Below, piece after piece: positions 52,330 to 59,249 of a DNA stretch of 64,000 nt (its first letter is position 1; each line of letters opens with the position of its first letter). The position numbers and the translations under genes were made by a program. Under the pieces are notes generated by a model that saw only the letters and a program-made list of their open reading frames with translations, was not told the origin of the DNA and did no database searches. The DNA is taken from contig NZ_JAFBFC010000006.1 of NCBI RefSeq assembly GCF_016909075.1, positions 1 to 64,000 of the forward strand, in the 5' to 3' direction. Origin of the DNA: Priestia iocasae. Its GTDB lineage: Bacteria; Bacillota; Bacilli; Bacillales; Bacillaceae_H.

Positions 52330-52412
52330 CATAAGCTAATGAATAAGGATTCACAAAAGGTAGACAAACGATACGTTCTAAATCAAGGATAGCGATAAGG
52401 GGAGAGGGCAAG

Positions 52413-52895
52413 GTGGAACATAATGTACAAGTACGAAATGAATTGTTAGAAAGTGTGAGTGAACTTTCAAATGAGCAGTTAAATCAAAAGGTAGAGGAAG
52501 GCTCTTGGACCATTATGCAGGTACTAGAGCATTTATATTTAATGGAAAAGGTGCTTGTTCAAATGATGAGAAAGGCGTTAGTAAAAGGGCCAGAACAGCC
52601 CACGGATGAAAAGCCCATTCACTTAACTCCTGACCGCTCTCGCAAAGTAGTAGCACCGGATTATGTTACACCATCAGATGCATATATGACGCTTGAAGAG
52701 ATAAAACAGAAGCTTCATGAATCACGTGAAGGATTACATGCGTTTGTCGCTCAGCATAAGGAGGAGGAGCTAAAGAAAAAATCGTTCCCTCATCCTGTGT
52801 TTGGCTTACTTCACTTAAAGCAATGGTCAGAATTTATTGGCTACCATGAAAAGCGTCATTTAAAACAAATTGAAGAGTTAAAGGTGAAGCTATAA
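52413..52895 (+). CDS. DinB-fold protein
   Basis: A 160-residue soluble protein of the DinB/YfiT-like four-helix bundle superfamily. Possible metal-ligand histidines are in VLEHLYLME near residue 39 and in GYHEKRHLKQIEEL near 150, the usual three-His pattern. The start is GTG behind GGGGAGAGGG. DinB proteins often act as bacillithiol- or mycothiol-dependent transferases, and B. subtilis belongs to the bacillithiol producers. The specific reaction here is not predictable. It is followed by a bidirectional terminator. Confidence 0.85.
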   Translation: MEHNVQVRNELLESVSELSNEQLNQKVEEGSWTIMQVLEHLYLMEKVLVQMMRKALVKGPEQPTDEKPIHLTPDRSRKVVAPDYVTPSDAYMTLEEIKQKLHESREGLHAFVAQHKEEELKKKSFPHPVFGLLHLKQWSEFIGYHEKRHLKQIEELKVKL

Positions 52896-52896
52896 A

Positions 52897-52928
52897 AAAA
52901 GCGAGGCAGATTAGTCTGCCTCGCTTTT
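52897..52928 (+). terminator. bidirectional terminator after the DinB-fold gene
   Basis: AAAAGCGAGGCAGA (52897-52910) pairs perfectly with TCTGCCTCGCTTTT (52915-52928) around TTAG. On the minus strand the stem is followed by TTTTTTTATA, so it would also stop transcripts coming from the glxK side. Confidence 0.93.
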
Positions 52929-52975
52929 GTCATATAAGTAACTTGCCTGTGTGATCGCAAGCGTAAATGTAAAAT

Positions 52976-53110
52976 TTATAATATATGAAAAATAAATTGC
53001 CGCGGTTCTTTTTTCCACCTGGTCGTTTTTACTAACCTAAACGACGTAAGCCCTACCTCTCTTACATCCTTACGACTCCGAAGCCGATCCAGTGTGAATA
53101 AGTTTTTCAT
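52976..53110 (-). other. structured segment / possible 44-residue peptide gene
   Basis: The 300-base gap between the convergent DinB-fold and glxK genes is not featureless. On the minus strand it holds consecutive hairpins (CGGCT..AGTCG with a TCGG loop; GTAAG..CTTAC; GTCGTTT..AAACGAC). A split T-box-like string follows, CAGGTGG and AACCGCG separated by seven bases. The same stretch is open from ATG 53110 to TAA 52976, encoding a basic 44-residue peptide (MKNLFTLDRLRSRKDVREVG at its start). No clear ribosome site precedes that ATG. Together with the promoter at 53198-53226 and the terminator at 52897-52928, it may be an independent small RNA. I recognise no family. Confidence 0.4.
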
Positions 53111-53197
53111 GATAAAAACATTAGTAGAATGCCAGTCATTCTTACTCTTGCATTTTACGTTCTGTCAAGTTACTTCTTTGGCGAAGTGAGATATATA

Positions 53198-53226
53198 AAT
53201 ATATCATGATAAAAAATGAAAGTCAA
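53198..53226 (-). promoter_or_regulatory. sigma-A-like promoter at the end of glxK
   Basis: On the minus strand TTGACT (53226-53221), a 17-base spacer and TATATT (53203-53198). It overlaps the glxK stop codon and points into the intergenic structured segment, not toward any annotated gene. Confidence 0.6.
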
Positions 53227-54359
53227 ATACTTTTCAAAGAAAAAAGAGAAGCGATGTTGCGAGCTGTCAAAGATATATATGTTTTAGCGTTTGCGAGCGC
53301 TTCTGGCAATGGCATTGCACCTGGTACCACACTAAACACGGCATCGATGCCATGTTGACGAACAACATCACTATCCGTTGAAATAGACCCTGCAATTCCA
53401 ATAACCGGAATATGGTGAGCTTTCGCTGCTTTGGCGACCCCAATCGGTGTTTTGCCAAAAATCGTTTGGCTATCGATGCGACCTTCACCTGTAATAACGA
53501 GTGATGCTCCTTGCACGTGTTCATGAAAAGAAGTAGCTTCTAAGACAATATCGATGCCTCGCTTTAAGTGAGCAGAAAGAAACGTCACTAACCCAAAGCC
53601 GAGACCACCGGCAGCTCCAGCTCCTGGTAAATCTCGCGTGGATTTTTGTATTGTATGTTCAGCAAGGTTGGCAAAGTGAGTTAAGCTTGCGTCAAGTATT
53701 GTGATCATCTCTTGGGTTGCCCCTTTTTGAGGGCCGAAGATGGCAGAAGCTCCTCGTGCCCCTGTTAATGGGTTCTCGACGTCACAGGCGACGTCAATAC
53801 GAACCGTTTGAAGACGCGCATCCATTGAAGCTACATCCACTTGATGTAGCTTTTCTAACTCACCACCGCCAAAACCGATTGGGTTGCCATTCTTATCAAG
53901 TAGCTTGCCGCCCAGTGCTTGAATCATGCCTGCTCCACCGTCGTTTGTCGCACTACCGCCAATACCGACGATGATGTGTGTAACACCGTAATCAAGAGCC
54001 GCTTTTATGAGTTCACCCGTGCCCCATGTTGTGGTTAGAAGGGGGTTGCGTTCTTGAGGTGAAACAAGATGAAGGCCTGACGCGGCCGCCATCTCAATAA
54101 CGGCCGTCTTGCCATCGCCTAGTACACCAAAGAAGGCAGTAACCTTATTGCCAAGTGGTCCGGTGACGTTTTGTTCAATGATGCGCCCATTTGTCGCATC
54201 TACGAGAGATTGAACGGTTCCTTCGCCGCCGTCTGCCATTGGAATTTTGACATACTGAGCTTGAGGCAATACTTCTTTAAATCCTGCTTCAATTGCGTTT
54301 GCCACTTCTAATGCAGTGAGGCTTTCTTTATATGAGTCTGGTGCAATCACAATTTTCAT
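53223..54359 (-). CDS. glxK: glycerate kinase GlxK
   Basis: Phosphorylates glycerate with ATP to a phosphoglycerate that enters glycolysis. The 378-residue protein is a full-length member of the GarK/GlxK family. It has MKIVIAPDSYKESLTALEVA at the N terminus, PMADGGEGTVQSLVDAT near residue 40, IIVGIGGSATNDGGAGMIQALG near 130 and SLVITGEGRIDSQTIFGKTP near 285. It is the last gene of a minus-strand unit downstream of a GntP-type permease and a CdaR-type regulator. This fits uptake and use of glycerate. No intrinsic terminator follows directly. Confidence 0.95.
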   Translation of the reverse strand: MKIVIAPDSYKESLTALEVANAIEAGFKEVLPQAQYVKIPMADGGEGTVQSLVDATNGRIIEQNVTGPLGNKVTAFFGVLGDGKTAVIEMAAASGLHLVSPQERNPLLTTTWGTGELIKAALDYGVTHIIVGIGGSATNDGGAGMIQALGGKLLDKNGNPIGFGGGELEKLHQVDVASMDARLQTVRIDVACDVENPLTGARGASAIFGPQKGATQEMITILDASLTHFANLAEHTIQKSTRDLPGAGAAGGLGFGLVTFLSAHLKRGIDIVLEATSFHEHVQGASLVITGEGRIDSQTIFGKTPIGVAKAAKAHHIPVIGIAGSISTDSDVVRQHGIDAVFSVVPGAMPLPEALANAKTYISLTARNIASLFSLKSI

Positions 54360-54383
54360 CTGTTATCCCTCCTGTTACACAAA

Positions 54384-55643
54384 TCATTTAAATACACCAA
54401 ATAGTAACGTTGACACAATGGCAATTGTAAGACCAACTAACGATTCAAATGGCATAATTTTTAAACGTTCTTTAATGCCCATATTGACACTTCCCGCCGT
54501 TGCGTGAAAGAAGCTTCCGTGTGGCAAGTGATCGAGTACGGTTGCACCCGAATGAATCATGGCCGCTCCAGCTAATGCAGGAATTCCAAGCTCTAGGATA
54601 ACCGATGAGAATACGCTGCTTGCAACAACTGTTCCTGCCGTCGTCGATGCGGTTGCCGCCGACATTAATATTCCTGAAATGGGTGCCAATAAGTAAGGGG
54701 GAAGTCCAGATTGAGTTAATCCATTAATAATCACGTCTTTTAAAGTAGAGTTTGCTACAATTCCGGCTAACGTTCCTGTACCTAAAAGCATGATGGCCAC
54801 ACCAGACATTTTATTTAATCCAAACGTTGCATATTCGTTGATTTGCTTTCCTCGCTTCATCACAAGAGCTCCCACAATTCCTCCGACTGGAAGAGCAACC
54901 ATCGGATCAATGGCAATTCCAAGTGTTGGGCGTAACGCTAATAATATAATCGTTACAAGGGGTGCAATAATGGCGGGTAAAAAGAGTGGATGCGTCTCGG
55001 TTGATTCATTTTTTACATCGGATGCTTCCACGTGTGAACCTTTGTTGATTAATTTTTTGGCGATGATATAGGTGACGACTAAGCCACATAACCCAGGAAT
55101 GATTCCGGCGGCCATTAAAGATGTAAGCGGAACATTAAAAGCATCAGCGGCTGCGATGGTATTTGGGTTAGGAGACATGACGTTTCCTGCTTTCCCTCCA
55201 CCAATCATCGCAATTAAAATCGCTGTTTTTGATAGTTTTGCACGCTGCGCAATCGCTAATGCAATCGGCGCGACAGTAATAACGGCCACGTCTATGAACA
55301 CACCGACAGCGGTTAAAATCATCGTTGCCACCGCAAGGGCGAGTAAGGCTCTTGTTTCACCCATCTTTCGCACAATTGTTTCGGCAATCGTTGAGGCAGC
55401 TCCTGATTGAATGAGCACACCCGCTAATACCCCAGCGGCCAAAATACGAAGAACGGCCGGGATAATTCCTTTTGTGCCTTCGATCATCAGTGTAACCGTT
55501 TCGGTTAAATTCACGCCTCCAATTAAGCCGCCTGCTAACGCACCGACAATCATTCCGTATGCAGGTGGAACACGTTTTAAAATAAGGACAATCGCAATAA
55601 TAAGAGCACTAATAGCGCCTAACGCACTTACTTGAATATCCAT
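54384..55643 (-). CDS. GntP-family permease (probable glycerate transporter)
   Basis: A 419-residue integral membrane protein with about 12 helices of the gluconate:H+ symporter (GntP) family. Visible conserved parts include PAYGMIVGALAGGLIGG near residue 27, GGGKAGNVMSPNPNTIAAADAF near 148 and GATVLDHLPHGSFFHATAGSVNM near 370. It lies 24 bases upstream of glxK, which makes glycerate the likely substrate. The promoter region carries a near-perfect CcpA site at 55679-55692. The start is ATG behind GAGGAGG. Confidence 0.9.
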   Translation of the reverse strand: MDIQVSALGAISALIIAIVLILKRVPPAYGMIVGALAGGLIGGVNLTETVTLMIEGTKGIIPAVLRILAAGVLAGVLIQSGAASTIAETIVRKMGETRALLALAVATMILTAVGVFIDVAVITVAPIALAIAQRAKLSKTAILIAMIGGGKAGNVMSPNPNTIAAADAFNVPLTSLMAAGIIPGLCGLVVTYIIAKKLINKGSHVEASDVKNESTETHPLFLPAIIAPLVTIILLALRPTLGIAIDPMVALPVGGIVGALVMKRGKQINEYATFGLNKMSGVAIMLLGTGTLAGIVANSTLKDVIINGLTQSGLPPYLLAPISGILMSAATASTTAGTVVASSVFSSVILELGIPALAGAAMIHSGATVLDHLPHGSFFHATAGSVNMGIKERLKIMPFESLVGLTIAIVSTLLFGVFK

Positions 55644-55678
55644 TTTGTCTACCTCCTCTATTCATTTGTTACACCTAT

Positions 55679-55692
55679 TGTAAGCGCTTTAA
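55679..55692 (-). promoter_or_regulatory. CcpA catabolite-response-like element (cre)
   Basis: TGTAAGCGCTTTAA (plus strand) matches the cre consensus TGNAARCGNWWNCA at 13 of 14 positions, and the minus strand also matches at 13 of 14. It lies 36 bases upstream of the permease gene, so glycerate use is probably repressed by preferred sugars. Confidence 0.7.
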
Positions 55693-55721
55693 TTTAAGTG
55701 TTCATTAGCTAAATAAACATA

Positions 55722-55765
55722 AAAAAGCCTTGATTGATTGTGCATATGCACAATCAATCAAGGCT
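55722..55765 (-). terminator. cdaR terminator formed by a perfect 40-base palindrome
   Basis: 55726-55745 is the exact reverse complement of 55746-55765 (arm AGCCTTGATTGATTGTGCAT). On the minus strand it is followed by TTTTTTATG. The cdaR stop codon lies within the arm. The lack of a loop is unusual; the symmetry would also suit a dimeric protein operator. Confidence 0.88.
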
Positions 55766-56903
55766 GAATGCGATAAAGAAGCATGGAGATATACAATTCA
55801 AATAGCTCTTTTGTATGTTTAGGGTCTTTGCCTGTTAGCTTCTTTATTTTATCTAAGCGATAGCGAAGAGTGTTGCGATGAATAAAGAGGGAATCAGCCA
55901 CTCTGTTCAGCTCCCCGTTTTGTTCAATAAAGGAAGTTAACGTTTCTTGCAATTCTCCATTTTCGTCTTGAGCAACAAGAAGAGAAAAGAAAGACTGCAG
56001 CTCGCTTTTACTAGGCAACTGTGATAAAAGGACAGGAAGTGACATATCAAAATAGTCATAGAGTGATTTCTCAGGGAATAAAGCGCATCCTGTCTGAAGC
56101 GTTTGTTTTGCTCGTTGAAAAGACTCCGAGACAACGGCGCTATCGTGACCCATTGCTATTTTATAAGTGATGTCCTTGTGTTGATTTAACATCGTCTGCA
56201 GGTGTGTGAGCTCAGTAAGAGTGAAGGAGCGATTCCAGCTCTGTTCTTTTAGATGAATGCGCTTTAAAAGAACCAGTGTCGGAAATGAAAAATCTGATAA
56301 CAAATCTGCTTCTGTTAAAACCGACTGAAGGCTTGCGACAATCGATTTTCTTAGCTTGTGATGGTCTTGATTTGTCTCTTTTATCGTTAACTGAATGATG
56401 ACGGCTACACGTCTGATGGATAAGTCAATGCCAATCATGTTCGCACGATCTACGATAGCAGAGTGAGGAACGCTAGCGTTATTAAGCAGTTCATTCATGA
56501 CCTCTTCTTTTACGCGCTCCTTCCATTGCATGGATTCTAATAAAAAGGCTTGCTGCAACAGCATTTCGGCTGTCATTTTAACGAGTTTGCCGTAGTTTTT
56601 CACCTCGGCAGGAATGCCTGTAATTCCAACTACTCCGACCATTTTATCTTGAAACAGAATGGGAAGGTTAATGCCTGGCTTGACTCCCTTTAATTTCTTC
56701 GCTTGTTTGTGATGAATAATAAGCGTTTCTTGCTTTTGGATAACGAGCATCGCGCCATCGTGAATATGATCTACGCGGTCGTGTTCACCTGATCCAATGA
56801 TGACACCGTGCTCATTCATGACATTAATGTTATAAGGGATAATGTCCATCGTCCTTGTCACAATCTCTTGCGCCAGCTCTTTTGTGATCCATTCCACCTG
56901 CAT
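55758..56903 (-). CDS. cdaR: CdaR-family sugar-diacid regulator
   Basis: A 381-residue transcription factor. The N-terminal sugar-diacid recognition domain spans about 5-135 (VEWITKELAQEIVTRTMDIIPYNINVMNEHG at its start, seen in segments). A GGDEF-like middle part follows, then a C-terminal PucR-type helix-turn-helix with RVADSLFIHRNTLRYRLDKIKKLTG near residue 335-360. It is the first gene of the cdaR-gntP-glxK unit and is the likely activator in response to glycerate or a related sugar acid. A strong terminator separates it from the permease, so each is probably transcribed separately. Confidence 0.9.
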   Translation of the reverse strand: MQVEWITKELAQEIVTRTMDIIPYNINVMNEHGVIIGSGEHDRVDHIHDGAMLVIQKQETLIIHHKQAKKLKGVKPGINLPILFQDKMVGVVGITGIPAEVKNYGKLVKMTAEMLLQQAFLLESMQWKERVKEEVMNELLNNASVPHSAIVDRANMIGIDLSIRRVAVIIQLTIKETNQDHHKLRKSIVASLQSVLTEADLLSDFSFPTLVLLKRIHLKEQSWNRSFTLTELTHLQTMLNQHKDITYKIAMGHDSAVVSESFQRAKQTLQTGCALFPEKSLYDYFDMSLPVLLSQLPSKSELQSFFSLLVAQDENGELQETLTSFIEQNGELNRVADSLFIHRNTLRYRLDKIKKLTGKDPKHTKELFELYISMLLYRIQP

Positions 56904-56999
56904 TTCACCTCTTTTCTTCTCATTCTAACAGACAAGGTGAGTGTGTGGCGCAACATAGAATGCAGGGAGAGATGTTATACTATACGTGGAGGTGTTCGT

Positions 57000-57527
57000 A
57001 TGCGATTAAAAGATAAAAAAGTCATTGCGCTTGTGAGTGCAGACTTTGAAGATTTAGAGCTTTGGTATCCAGTTTTACGTTTAAGAGAAGAAGGAGCAAC
57101 GGTTCATTTAGTGGGTGAACATGCAAATGAAACGTACCTTGGTAAATACGGTGTGCCAGCAGAATCGGATTTGTCATTTAAAGATGTGAACCCAGCTGAT
57201 TACGACGGTATTCTTGTACCAGGTGGCTGGGCACCAGATAAGCTAAGAAGGTATCCAGAAGTGTTAGACATGGTGCGCTACATGGACGAGCATCAAAAGC
57301 CAATCGGCCAAATTTGCCACGCTGGATGGGTGTTAATTTCAGCACGTATTTTAGAAGGGCGAAAAGTGACAAGTACGCCAGGTATCAAAGACGATATGGA
57401 GAACGCAGGGGCAACATGGTACGACGAGCCAGTCGTTGTAGACGGCCATATTATCTCAAGCCGCCGCCCGCCAGACTTACCTCCGTATGGAAAAGCATTT
57501 GCGGATGCGTTGGCAGAACAAGAATGA
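57000..57527 (+). CDS. PfpI/DJ-1 family protein (YraA/YfkM-like)
   Basis: A 175-residue cytoplasmic protein of the DJ-1/PfpI superfamily. The nucleophile elbow is GQICHAGWVL with Cys106, and the acidic partner lies in FEDLELWYP near residue 16-22. GGWAPDKLRRYPEV near 76 is also conserved. I chose ATG 57000 because GGAGGTG is 7 bases upstream; the longer upstream reading has no ribosome site and runs antisense to cdaR. In B. subtilis, relatives are general stress proteins linked to methylglyoxal and thiol stress. The precise substrate is unknown. Confidence 0.9.
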   Translation: MRLKDKKVIALVSADFEDLELWYPVLRLREEGATVHLVGEHANETYLGKYGVPAESDLSFKDVNPADYDGILVPGGWAPDKLRRYPEVLDMVRYMDEHQKPIGQICHAGWVLISARILEGRKVTSTPGIKDDMENAGATWYDEPVVVDGHIISSRRPPDLPPYGKAFADALAEQE

Positions 57528-57530
57528 GAG

Positions 57531-57567
57531 AAAGGGTAGCACATCATGGTGTGCTACCCTTTTTTTG
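57531..57567 (+). terminator. terminator after the PfpI-family gene
   Basis: AAAGGGTAGCACA (57531-57543) pairs with TGTGCTACCCTTT (57550-57562), followed by more T. Confidence 0.93.
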
Positions 57568-57672
57568 TGTCCATCATCATTTAAGAGACGAACTCATAGA
57601 AAAAGAGAGTTTCAGAGATAGATACTGATGGTAGAATAAGGTTAGAAAAAGTTCATGTTTCAAGGAGCTATT

Positions 57673-57900
57673 ATGGAGATAAAAAAGAAAGCAACTAAAG
57701 CATTACGAATGGGTTTGATGGTGTATGCCATTATTATGAGCGCAGCGATAACTATATTATTAGCAGTCATGATGTTTGTTTTTTCTCAAGACGAGATAAA
57801 TTCAGTGAAAAGTGCTCTTGTAGGCGCAGGTGGCTTTTTCTACGGCACCTCTCTTATCTCTTTATTTGTTCGTGCAAAGTTTACAAGGAAGGTAGAGTAG
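57673..57900 (+). CDS. small two-helix membrane protein
   Basis: A 75-residue protein beginning MEIKKKATKALRMGLMVYAI with a basic N terminus and two hydrophobic stretches at about 14-36 and 47-65. ATG 57673 lies behind CAAGGAGC; an upstream in-frame ATG does not have a site. No conserved motif identifies it. The next gene encodes another two-helix protein, so both may form a small membrane unit. Function is unknown. Confidence 0.65.
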   Translation: MEIKKKATKALRMGLMVYAIIMSAAITILLAVMMFVFSQDEINSVKSALVGAGGFFYGTSLISLFVRAKFTRKVE

Positions 57901-57959
57901 GATTACGTACACCTGAATGTCAAAAAGTTTAGATCACATAAAAGAAATGAGGGGTTTCG

Positions 57960-58172
57960 TTGGCTAGCCAAAATACAAAGCGCTTTATGCGTCCCGCTTT
58001 GTTAATTATTCCAATCTTTTTTGCGGTTTGTGCAACGATTTCGACAACAACGGTCTTTATCGTTGAAGGGGCGAAGGGGAATTTACCATCACTTTGGGTG
58101 TTTGTGATCATTGTGATTCCATTTTATTTATTTGTATGGATTGGCTTGCGACTTCGAAAAAAGTTGAAATAA
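57960..58172 (+). CDS. small membrane protein with TTG start
   Basis: A 70-residue protein with hydrophobic helices at about 12-34 and 43-62 and a basic end LRLRKKLK. The start is TTG at 57960, 6 bases after GAGGGG. It follows the previous small membrane gene by 59 bases. No family is recognised. Length, ribosome site and clear helices support a real gene, though the rare start codon lowers certainty. Confidence 0.6.
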   Translation: MASQNTKRFMRPALLIIPIFFAVCATISTTTVFIVEGAKGNLPSLWVFVIIVIPFYLFVWIGLRLRKKLK

Positions 58173-58189
58173 TATAGTGATTGTTTCAT

Positions 58190-58218
58190 AAAAGAGCCAG
58201 TGAGAAACTAGCTCTTTT
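58190..58218 (+). terminator. weak terminator before the dehydrogenase gene
   Basis: AAAAGAGC (58190-58197) pairs with GCTCTTTT (58211-58218). The T run is short. Confidence 0.6.
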
Positions 58219-58243
58219 GTTGTAAAGAGAGGAGAACAGCGGG

Positions 58244-58999
58244 ATGAGGTTAGAAGGGAAAACAGCGCTTGTGACAGGAGGCTCACGAGGGTTAGGAAGA
58301 ACAATGAGCCTTGCGCTAGCAAAAGAAGGAGCAACGGTAATTGTGAATTATCTACATAATCAAGAAGGGGCCAACAAGGTAGTAGAAGAAATTGAAGCGC
58401 AAGGTGGAACAGCGTTTTCAATTCAAGCAGATATTACAAAGGAAGAGAGCGTGGCGCGGCTCATTCGAGAAATGAATCATTTGTCAGGAAGTGATGTAGA
58501 CATTTTGGTAAATAACGCAACAGGGCCGCAGCCAGAGCTTTCTATTGAACAATCAACGTGGGAAGATTATGAAAATCAGCTGACCTTCTTTGTCAAAGCG
58601 CCACTTCTTCTATTAAAAGAAGTGCTACCAGTGATGAAGGAAAAAGGACAAGGTTCCATTATTAACATTGGCAGTGAAGTGGTTCAAACAGGGAATGCGT
58701 TCTTCGCTAATTATGTGACGGCCAAGTCGGCCATGCTTGGCATGACGCGGTCGTGGGCAAGTGAACTAGGGCCGTACGGAATTCGGGTCAACCTTGTGAA
58801 TCCAGGTTTTACCCCTGTAGAGCGTCATCAAGACGTCAGTGCTGAAGCAATTGAAGAATATCGAAAGCAAGTGCCGCTACAGCGAATGGGGAAGCCTGAA
58901 GATATTGCGAGTGCCGTTGTGTATTTAGCATCAGAAGAATCTAGTTTCGTGACAGGTCAAAGCATTTCTATAAATGGCGGTCATACATTTAGCATATAA
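58244..58999 (+). CDS. short-chain dehydrogenase/reductase (FabG-like)
   Basis: A 251-residue cytoplasmic NAD(P)H-dependent oxidoreductase. The Rossmann motif TGGSRGLGR is at residues 11-19, the NNA structural motif in ILVNNATGPQ is near 85, and the catalytic set is Ser in NIGSEVV with Tyr157 and Lys161 (YVTAKSAM). The C-terminal VYLASEESSFVTGQSISINGGHTF is typical of classical SDRs and FabG paralogues. It starts at ATG after GAGAGGAG. It is monocistronic, and the substrate is not predictable. Confidence 0.9.
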   Translation: MRLEGKTALVTGGSRGLGRTMSLALAKEGATVIVNYLHNQEGANKVVEEIEAQGGTAFSIQADITKEESVARLIREMNHLSGSDVDILVNNATGPQPELSIEQSTWEDYENQLTFFVKAPLLLLKEVLPVMKEKGQGSIINIGSEVVQTGNAFFANYVTAKSAMLGMTRSWASELGPYGIRVNLVNPGFTPVERHQDVSAEAIEEYRKQVPLQRMGKPEDIASAVVYLASEESSFVTGQSISINGGHTFSI

Positions 59000-59047
59000 G
59001 ACAAGTAGACAGGTGTTAGGTTTTATCACTTGTCTACTTGTCTTTTT
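59000..59047 (+). terminator. terminator after the dehydrogenase gene
   Basis: GACAAGTAGACAGGTG (59000-59015) pairs with CACTTGTCTACTTGTC (59027-59042), followed by TTTTT. Confidence 0.92.
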
Positions 59048-59119
59048 AGGTTGTTTTCGTTCTGATTTTCGTTAAAAAGTCATGGAATATAAGTTAAATA
59101 TAGGAAAATGGGATGAATT

Positions 59120-59133
59120 TGTAAACGTTTACT
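59120..59133 (+). promoter_or_regulatory. CcpA catabolite-response-like element (cre)
   Basis: TGTAAACGTTTACT matches TGNAARCGNWWNCA at 13 of 14 positions and is almost palindromic. It lies about 117 bases upstream of the amino acid symporter, in its promoter region. Confidence 0.7.
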
Positions 59134-59249
59134 ACAATTTGTCGATGATTTTATGTCAGAAAAGGTGACATTTCATGTTGTCTTATGAAGCTTGTTGAAT
59201 TATAATTCTTAACAGATAGAAAATTCAGAATATAAAAGGGGGAAATGCT

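Noticed and set aside
52976-53110. Known riboswitch (c-di-AMP, c-di-GMP, cobalamin, lysine, Mg) in the structured gap.
   Set aside because: Short similarities such as GTAGGGC are present, but the conserved cores of these families are not.
56808-56999. N-terminal extension of the PfpI-family gene.
   Set aside because: It runs antisense through cdaR and lacks a ribosome site; ATG 57000 is well placed.
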